A stretch of 11,196 nucleotides of DNA from Clostridiaceae bacterium (lineage in GTDB: Bacteria > Bacillota > Clostridia > Oscillospirales > QAMX01). The stretch lies in NCBI GenBank assembly GCA_016297585.1, contig JAEDGJ010000077.1:1-11196 (forward strand). Direction: 5' to 3'. Made by a program: the position numbers and the translations under genes. Below the pieces are notes generated by a model, which was not told the origin of the DNA, searched no databases, and saw nothing but the letters and a program-made list of their open reading frames with translations. This document shows, piece by piece, positions 7,486-11,196 of the stretch; within the stretch, counting starts at the first letter, position 1, and every line of letters begins with the position of its first letter.

Positions 7486-7727
7486 GCGCCTGAAGGGGGA
7501 TTCCCGGCGACGGCGTCCGGGGGAGAAGCGTCTCCGTCCGCATCCCTGTCCGCTCAAAGGGGTACTCACTTCAAAAGCTCCGGAATTTGTCAGGATTCAT
7601 GCAAAAAAACCGCAAAAAACAGCCCTTTCCTGTTCTGCATCCGATTTCCTCACATGACCGCGGCGCGGCGGGGGCACAATAGCTTCGCGTGAAAGCAAAT
7701 CCATTGAAAAGCGAGGAACCGGTAGCG
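7486..7727 (+). other. Non-coding gap before the small secreted protein gene
   Basis: No supported gene on either strand. The stretch turns AT-rich around 7560-7650. A possible -10 (CACAAT, 7675-7680) lies about 45 bases before the next start codon but has no convincing -35. A short AACAG/CTGTT pairing near 7615-7635 is too small to call. The promoter of the next gene presumably lies here. Confidence 0.4.
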
Positions 7728-8180
7728 ATGAAAAGAACGCTGTCCGTACTGTTTTTATGCCTGCTGCTGTTTTCCGGGCTCGCCTATGCCGCACCCGCCG
7801 CCGTGCAGCCCGAACCGGCGCAGACCGTCGAGGAGCTGCGGGACAAATGGGACGCGCTGACAAAGCGCCAGAAGAGCGCCGTCTACAAGCTCTTTGCCCA
7901 GCGGGGCCGTGCCGAAATCGCGCTGATGAACGAATACGCGCGTCTGGGCATGGTCACGCAGGAGGAGGCCGCGGCGTTCGCCGAACGCGTGGCGTCCTGG
8001 CTCGACGCGCTCGAGCAGTCCGGCGATCTCCCGCCCGTCTACGGCTATGTGCGCAGCCGTCAGCCCGCCCCGCAGCACCAACCCCCCGCGCCTCAGCATG
8101 AGCCGCCCGCGTCTCCCCAAGAGCCGCTTGCGTCTCATAAGGAACCGCTCGCTTCCGCAAAGCCGGACGCGGCGGAATGA
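7728..8180 (+). CDS. Small secreted protein with helical DUF2680/YckD-like domain and proline-rich heptad tail
   Basis: A 150-residue exported protein of unknown function. Residues 1-21 are a signal peptide with a probable AYA|A cleavage. Residues 33-100 are predicted helical (EELRDKWDALTKRQKSAVYKL, MNEYARLGMVTQEEAAAF). They resemble the DUF2680 (YckD-type) pattern of a Gln/Lys-rich helix, then KYxxxGxxTxEEA; the match is by eye and moderate. Residues 113-147 are five seven-residue repeats rich in Pro, Ala, Gln, His and Glu, probably an unstructured spacer. There is no lipobox, LPxTG signal or second membrane segment. ATG 7728 is preferred over an in-frame GTG at 7689 because it starts the signal peptide directly and follows GAGGA (7713-7717). 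It is monocistronic, bounded by terminators on both sides. Confidence 0.8.
   Translation: MKRTLSVLFLCLLLFSGLAYAAPAAVQPEPAQTVEELRDKWDALTKRQKSAVYKLFAQRGRAEIALMNEYARLGMVTQEEAAAFAERVASWLDALEQSGDLPPVYGYVRSRQPAPQHQPPAPQHEPPASPQEPLASHKEPLASAKPDAAE
8064..8168 (+). repeat. Five tandem 21-base units encoding proline-rich heptads
   Basis: Consecutive in-frame units encode PAPQHQP, PAPQHEP, PASPQEP, LASHKEP and LASAKPD. The first two are nearly identical and the later ones progressively diverged, a pattern expected from expansion by slippage or unequal exchange followed by drift. Confidence 0.85.
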
Positions 8181-8186
8181 TCTTCC

Positions 8187-8225
8187 AAAAACTCCCGGTT
8201 CTCCTGAAAAACCGGGAGTTTTTTT
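8187..8225 (+). terminator. Intrinsic terminator after the small secreted protein gene
   Basis: A 14-bp stem (8187-8200 with 8210-8223; core ACTCCCGGT) with a 9-base loop and T-run (8219-8225). It insulates the downstream methionine-transport promoter. Confidence 0.93.
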
Positions 8226-8235
8226 CATTTTCCTC

Positions 8236-8264
8236 TTGACAAGTCGGAATCTCTGTGCTATACT
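8236..8264 (+). promoter_or_regulatory. Near-consensus sigma-A promoter of the metQNI operon
   Basis: A perfect TTGACA (8236-8241), a 17-base spacer and TATACT (8259-8264). Transcription should begin near 8271, about 430 bases before metQ, giving a long leader. This is the best promoter in the window. Confidence 0.9.
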
Positions 8265-8265
8265 C

Positions 8266-8289
8266 ATACCAACTTAGCTGATAGGTTAT
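8266..8289 (+). promoter_or_regulatory. Candidate operator (partial dyad) over the start site
   Basis: ATACC at 8266-8270 and GGTTAT at 8284-8289 flank a TTAGCTGA core, giving an imperfect dyad directly after the -10. Position and shape suit a repressor site. The ACC...GGT form recalls sites of Rrf2-type (CymR/IscR class) regulators of sulfur metabolism, but this is inference from memory of the motif type. Confidence 0.4.
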
Positions 8290-8315
8290 TCCGGAGGAGA
8301 GGAGAGAGCAAAAAA

Positions 8316-8453
8316 ATGACGTGGATTTCTTACTCGACGGTCATGACGGGGATGATGTGCATGCGGACTTGCCGGATGTGCGCGGTTTCCCGTGAACGTT
8401 TTCCGAAAAGCTCTCCTTTCAAAACGGCCGTGAGTTCCGGCCGCAGGAAGTAA
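8316..8453 (+). CDS. Met/Cys-rich 45-codon leader peptide upstream of metQ
   Basis: A short ORF, probably translated: ATG 8316 follows an unusually long SD-like purine tract (GGAGGAGAGGAGAG, 8293-8306). The peptide has Met at positions 1, 10, 13, 14, 16 and 21 and Cys at 15, 19 and 22, including the run MMCM (13-16) and CRMC (19-22). The remainder (23-45) is basic and Ser-rich, ending GRRK before TAA. No membrane segment is present. Placement between the operon promoter and an intrinsic terminator, and residue content matching the operon's transported amino acid, suggest a regulatory leader whose translation senses Met (and perhaps Cys) supply. It matches no protein family I recognise. A coincidental ORF cannot be excluded without comparative data. 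Confidence 0.68.
   Translation: MTWISYSTVMTGMMCMRTCRMCAVSRERFPKSSPFKTAVSSGRRK
8406..8417 (+). promoter_or_regulatory. Candidate antiterminator strand inside the leader ORF
   Basis: AAAAG (8406-8410) can pair with CTTTT (8487-8491), and TCTCCT (8412-8417) with GGGAGG (8481-8486), with one bulged C at 8411. This occupies the left arm of the leader terminator. CTCTCCT (8411-8417) can alternatively pair with AGGAGAG in the leader peptide's own SD tract (8295-8301 or 8300-8306). The competing pairings were worked out by hand, without energy calculation. Confidence 0.5.
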
Positions 8454-8476
8454 AAAACAGCTTAAAGGATGCGTAT

Positions 8477-8520
8477 AACCGGGAGGCTTTTCACCGATTG
8501 AGAGTCTTCCGGTTTTCTTT
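8477..8520 (+). terminator. Leader (attenuator) terminator upstream of metQ
   Basis: Left arm 8477-8488 and right arm 8503-8514 form a 12-bp stem with two G-U pairs and a 14-base loop. The core is AACCGG/CCGGTT and the tail reads TTTTCTTT. It lies 24 bases after the leader peptide stop codon and 180 bases before metQ, so readthrough must be allowed for metQ to be expressed from the 8236 promoter. Confidence 0.72.
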
Positions 8521-8551
8521 ATTTCAAAGCATAAGAGGAAGGGAAAAACCC

Positions 8552-8608
8552 ATGGTCACGTACATGGAAAAGCTCGTCCGGGCAAATTTCCGGTTCGGAC
8601 GAATGTGA
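8552..8608 (+). CDS. Possible second tiny leader ORF (18 codons)
   Basis: ATG 8552 follows a good SD-like tract (AGAGGAAGGG, 8534-8543) and encodes MVTYMEKLVRANFRFGRM before TGA. It overlaps an inverted repeat, TCGTCCG (8574-8580) with CGGACGA (8596-8602). Its location between the leader terminator and metQ could make it part of the control region. Evidence is only SD, position and ORF; it may be chance. Confidence 0.3.
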   Translation: MVTYMEKLVRANFRFGRM

Positions 8609-8699
8609 CGGTCCGGGACATCTGAAAAAAGCAGACCCACGCCGCAAAAATAGGAACAGATCACTGTCGTCACATCGAACATATTGGAGGAAAAAGAGT

Positions 8700-9560
8700 A
8701 TGAAAAAGATTATTTCGCGCATTCTGGTCGCCGTTCTCGCCGTCGCAGCCATTTTCTCGCTGACCGCCTGCTCCGGCTCCGCCAAGAAGAAGATCACCGT
8801 CGCCATCCCGAACGATACCACGAACGAAGCCCGCGCCCTGCTGCTGCTCGAGGACCTCGGCTACATCAAGCTCAAAGACGGCGCCGGCATCACCGCGACG
8901 CCTCTCGATATCGCGGAAAACCCCTATAACCTCGAGTTCAAGGAGGTCGAGGCGGCGCAGCTCCCGAACGTCCGCGGCGACGTCGACTACGCGGTCATCA
9001 ACTCCAACTACGCGATCTCCGCCGGCCTCAACCCCGCCCGCGACGCGCTCGGCATCGAAGGCTCCGCGTCTGCTTACGGCAACATCCTCGCGGTCAAGGA
9101 AGGAAACGAAGGCTCCGACCTCATCAAGGCGCTCAAAGCCGCCCTCGAGAGCCAGGCCGTCGCCGACTTCATCACCGCCACCTATGACGGCGCGGTCATC
9201 TCCATCGTCGACGATCCGACCGACGGCTATGACGCCTCCGTGGACTACGCCGCGCTGGCCGGCAAGACCGTTACCGTCGCCGCGTCCCCGACGCCGCACG
9301 CCGAGATCCTCGCCGTCGCGAAGGACATCCTCGCCGCGAAGGACATCACCCTCGACATCAAGGAATTCACCGACTACGTCCAGCCCAACAACGTCGTGGA
9401 AAGCGGCGAAATCGACGCAAACTACTTCCAGCACATCCCGTACCTCGACGACTTCAACACCGAAAACGGCACCCACATCATCTCCGTCTCCGCGATCCAT
9501 GTCGAACCGCTCGGCATCTACGGCGGCAAGCAGACCTCGCTCGACGCGATCAAGGGCTGA
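8700..9560 (+). CDS. metQ: Methionine ABC transporter substrate-binding lipoprotein, MetQ/NlpA family, circularly permuted
   Basis: A 286-residue lipoprotein (lipobox LTAC, Cys24) that should capture methionine outside the membrane for MetNI. The order of its parts is unusual. Residues 31-170 match the half of MetQ that is normally C-terminal: AIPNDTTNEARALLLLEDLG (35-54), LKDGAGITATPLDI (58-71), EVEAAQLPN (82-90), AVINSNYAISAGLNP (98-112), TYDGAVI (161-167). A linker follows (about 171-187). Residues 188-286 are the normally N-terminal half: KTVTVAASPTPHAEIL (189-204), IKEFTDYVQPN (220-230), EIDANYFQHIPYLDDFN (237-253), IHVEPLGIYGGKQTSLDAI (266-284). A normal MetQ would run from this SLDAIKG directly into the TVAIPND block. 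One open frame, normal length, and conserved blocks from both halves argue for a functional permuted protein. SD GGAGGA (8686-8691). Confidence 0.93.
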   Translation: MKKIISRILVAVLAVAAIFSLTACSGSAKKKITVAIPNDTTNEARALLLLEDLGYIKLKDGAGITATPLDIAENPYNLEFKEVEAAQLPNVRGDVDYAVINSNYAISAGLNPARDALGIEGSASAYGNILAVKEGNEGSDLIKALKAALESQAVADFITATYDGAVISIVDDPTDGYDASVDYAALAGKTVTVAASPTPHAEILAVAKDILAAKDITLDIKEFTDYVQPNNVVESGEIDANYFQHIPYLDDFNTENGTHIISVSAIHVEPLGIYGGKQTSLDAIKG

Positions 9561-9577
9561 CACAAAAATATCTGACA

Positions 9578-9624
9578 CTCCCGGCGGATCCCCGGTTTGA
9601 AAGCCTCCGCCGGGAGCGTTTTTC
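9578..9624 (+). terminator. Hairpin with T-run between metQ and metN
   Basis: CTCCCGGCGGA (9578-9588) pairs perfectly with TCCGCCGGGAG (9606-9616) around a 17-base loop, followed by CGTTTTTC. It directly precedes the metN SD. In this position it likely reduces readthrough, or protects the metQ 3' end, so that binding protein exceeds transporter. Confidence 0.75.
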
Positions 9625-9638
9625 GGAGGGAACGCTGC

Positions 9639-10652
9639 GTGATTGAGATCAAAAACCTCACAAAACAGTTTCATACCGCCGAGGGCACCGTCGACGCACT
9701 GAAAAATGTGTCCATTTCCATCCCGGACGGCGACATTTTCGGCATCATCGGCATGAGCGGCGCGGGAAAGAGCACGCTCGTGCGATGTATCAACATGCTG
9801 GAGCGCCCGACGGAGGGCAGCGTCGAGATCGACGGCGTCGACCTCGGCAGGCTCTCCGACACGGAGCTGCGCGCAATGCGGCGCGACATCACGATGATTT
9901 TTCAGGGCTTTAACCTGCTGATGCAGCGTAACTGCCTGAAAAACGTCTGCTTCCCCCTCGAGCTTGCGGGCAAGAGCCGCGCCGAAGCGAAAGCGCGCGC
10001 CATGGAGCTCCTCGGCATCGTGGGGCTTGCCGACAAGGCACGCGCCTATCCCGCACAGCTCTCCGGCGGCCAGCAGCAGCGCGTCGCCATCGCCCGCGCG
10101 CTCGCGACGAATCCGAAGGTGCTGCTCTGCGACGAAGCGACGTCCGCGCTTGACCCGACGACGACAAATTCCATCCTCGATCTCATCCGCAGCATCAATG
10201 AAAAGCTCGGCATCACGGTCATCATCATCACCCATCAGATGAGCGTCGTCGAGAGCATCTGCCGCCACGTCGCGATCCTCGACTCCGGCACGGTCGCCGA
10301 ACAGGGCGAGGTGACGGAGGTGTTTTCCCATCCGAAGTCCGAAGCCGCACGCCGGCTCGTCTTCCCGGAGGGCGATTCCGCGGCGTCCCTCGGCGAGGAG
10401 ACGGGCGGCCGGTATCTCCGCGTGGTGTTCAACGGCGCGGAGGCGACCTCCACGCCGCTGATCGCGCGCATGGCGGTCGAGCGTGGGATCGAGGCGAGCA
10501 TCGCCTACGCGTCCACGAAGAGCATCGGCGGCAAGGCCTACGGCTCGATGCTTTTGAGCATCCCCGGCGGCGACGGCGCCATCCGCGAGGCGATCGCGTA
10601 TCTGACGCAGACCCCGGACGTTCTGGCAGAGGAGGTGCAGCAGCATGCTTAA
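9639..10652 (+). CDS. metN: Methionine ABC transporter ATP-binding protein
   Basis: The ATPase that powers MetI-mediated import of methionine. It has 337 residues from GTG 9639, chosen over an upstream in-frame TTG because GGAGGG (9625-9630) is 8 bases before it and the protein then begins MIEIKNLTKQF. Visible motifs: Walker A GMSGAGKST (38-46), Q-loop Gln89 in IFQGFN, signature LSGGQQQRVAIARAL (141-155), Walker B VLLCDEATSALDP (161-173) with Glu166, and switch His199. Residues about 258-333 form the C-terminal NIL domain, which in MetN binds methionine and inhibits transport when the amino acid is abundant inside. Its presence supports methionine as substrate. The end overlaps metI by 8 bases. 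Confidence 0.95.
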   Translation: MIEIKNLTKQFHTAEGTVDALKNVSISIPDGDIFGIIGMSGAGKSTLVRCINMLERPTEGSVEIDGVDLGRLSDTELRAMRRDITMIFQGFNLLMQRNCLKNVCFPLELAGKSRAEAKARAMELLGIVGLADKARAYPAQLSGGQQQRVAIARALATNPKVLLCDEATSALDPTTTNSILDLIRSINEKLGITVIIITHQMSVVESICRHVAILDSGTVAEQGEVTEVFSHPKSEAARRLVFPEGDSAASLGEETGGRYLRVVFNGAEATSTPLIARMAVERGIEASIAYASTKSIGGKAYGSMLLSIPGGDGAIREAIAYLTQTPDVLAEEVQQHA

Positions 10653-11196
10653 CGGTCTTTTTTCGCAGGAAACCCTCAGCGAAGCGTGGCGCATCATGCA
10701 GAGCGAATTTCTGATGGCCACCTGGGAGACGATCTATGTCACGCTCCTGTCGACGCTGTTTTCGATCATTCTCGGCCTGCCGCTCGGCGTGCTGCTCGTC
10801 GTCGGCGAAAAGGACGGCGTCCTGCCGCTTCCGGCGTGGCTGCTGCAGACGCTGAACGTCGTCATCAACCTGCTGCGCTCGATCCCGTTCCTGATCCTGA
10901 TGATCCTCGTCTTCCCGCTGACGAGGCTGATCGTCGGCACCGTCGTCGGCACCACCGCGTCGATCATCCCGCTGGTCATCGCGGCGTTCCCGTTCGTCGC
11001 GCGCCTGACGGAGACGAGCCTGCGCGAGGTCAGCCCCAACACCATCGAAATGGCGCAGAGCATGGGCGCGTCGCCCTTCCAGATCATCGCGAAGGTGCTG
11101 ATCCCGGAGAGCGTGCCGTCCCTGATTTCGAACGCCACCATCGCCATTACGACGATCCTCGGCTACTCCGCGATGAGCGGCATCATCGGCGGCGGC
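10645..11196 (+). CDS. metI: Methionine ABC transporter permease (3' truncated)
   Basis: The first 184 codons of the membrane channel of the MetNI importer; the gene runs off the window. ATG 10645 overlaps the end of metN and has AGAGGAGGT (10628-10636) upstream, inside metN. Hydrophobic segments lie at about residues 29-53, 67-92, 95-118 and 157-180. TWETIYVTLLSTLFS (26-40) and LRSIPFLILMILVFP (77-91) are typical of MetI. The EAA coupling loop, which contacts the ATPase, is EMAQSMGASPFQIIAKVLIPE (135-155). GYSAMSGIIGGG (173-184) is the usual last conserved block before the final helix, so only about 30-40 residues should be missing. Confidence 0.95.
   Translation, partial: MLNGLFSQETLSEAWRIMQSEFLMATWETIYVTLLSTLFSIILGLPLGVLLVVGEKDGVLPLPAWLLQTLNVVINLLRSIPFLILMILVFPLTRLIVGTVVGTTASIIPLVIAAFPFVARLTETSLREVSPNTIEMAQSMGASPFQIIAKVLIPESVPSLISNATIAITTILGYSAMSGIIGGG

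Noticed and set aside
7675..7680. CACAAT as the -10 of the small secreted protein gene
   Set aside because: No recognisable -35 at a suitable distance, so it is mentioned only as a possibility.
8271..8699. SAM riboswitch or Met T-box in the metQ leader
   Set aside because: I looked for the conserved S-box core and the T-box AGGGTGGNACCGCG element and found neither. The leader instead shows an ORF and an attenuator-like hairpin.
8700..9560. Explaining the MetQ order as two adjacent partial genes or a frameshift
   Set aside because: The frame is continuous with one signal peptide and one start. Each half occurs once, and total length is normal for the family.
8670..10721. 683-codon open frame on the minus strand across metQ and metN
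   Set aside because: It is a shadow of strongly biased, GC-rich coding sequence. Both metQ and metN on the + strand carry unambiguous family motifs, and the antisense product shows none.
1..11196. CRISPR arrays, tRNA/rRNA genes, insertion sequences, attachment sites
   Set aside because: No regularly spaced repeats, no tRNA-like cloverleaf or rRNA segments, and no transposase or integrase frames were seen. The only tandem repeat is the coding heptad array at 8064-8168.

Overview
The window looks like a chromosomal segment of a high-GC member of the Firmicutes (Clostridia, perhaps Oscillospirales or Christensenellales). The genes are GC-rich with C/G-ending codons, while the gaps are AT-rich and carry T-tailed hairpins. 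Purine-rich Shine-Dalgarno (SD) sites precede most genes, and exported proteins have lipobox or AxA signals. The apbE / NusG-II / Gx-transporter trio also fits this group. The taxonomic placement is inference; there is no rRNA or marker gene. All supported genes are on the + strand.

Layout. (1) 1-1164: 3' end of a family-2 glycosidase, beta-mannosidase-like. (2) 1148-3016: three tightly packed or overlapping genes for an exported FMN transferase lipoprotein, a NusG-domain-II membrane-anchored protein and a Gx-type membrane protein. They resemble the fmnB/eetA/eetB part of flavin-based extracellular electron transfer loci and end at a strong terminator. (3) 3153-7485: promoter, structured leader, CPA2-type antiporter, LysR regulator, Gfo/Idh/MocA protein with a GH109-like residue pattern, MTA/SAH nucleosidase, terminator. 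(4) 7486-8225: a gap, then a small secreted protein with a proline-rich heptad tail, and a terminator. (5) 8236-11196: a methionine ABC transporter operon, metQ-metN-metI (metI cut by the window end), behind a near-consensus promoter and a 430-base leader.

The most notable material is in region 5. MetQ is circularly permuted: the half that is normally C-terminal follows the signal peptide directly, and the normal N-terminal half comes last, in one intact reading frame with the conserved blocks of both halves present. The leader holds no SAM riboswitch or T-box that I can recognise. Instead it encodes a 45-codon peptide with 6 Met and 3 Cys among its first 22 residues, followed by an intrinsic terminator and a segment that could pair with the terminator's left arm. 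This is the architecture expected of ribosome-mediated attenuation by Met/Cys supply. A further hairpin with a T-run between metQ and metN may lower transporter expression relative to the binding protein.

The methionine importer and the nearby MTA/SAH nucleosidase both belong to sulfur amino-acid economy. The remaining genes (glycosidase, electron transfer, ion antiport) have no evident link to them.
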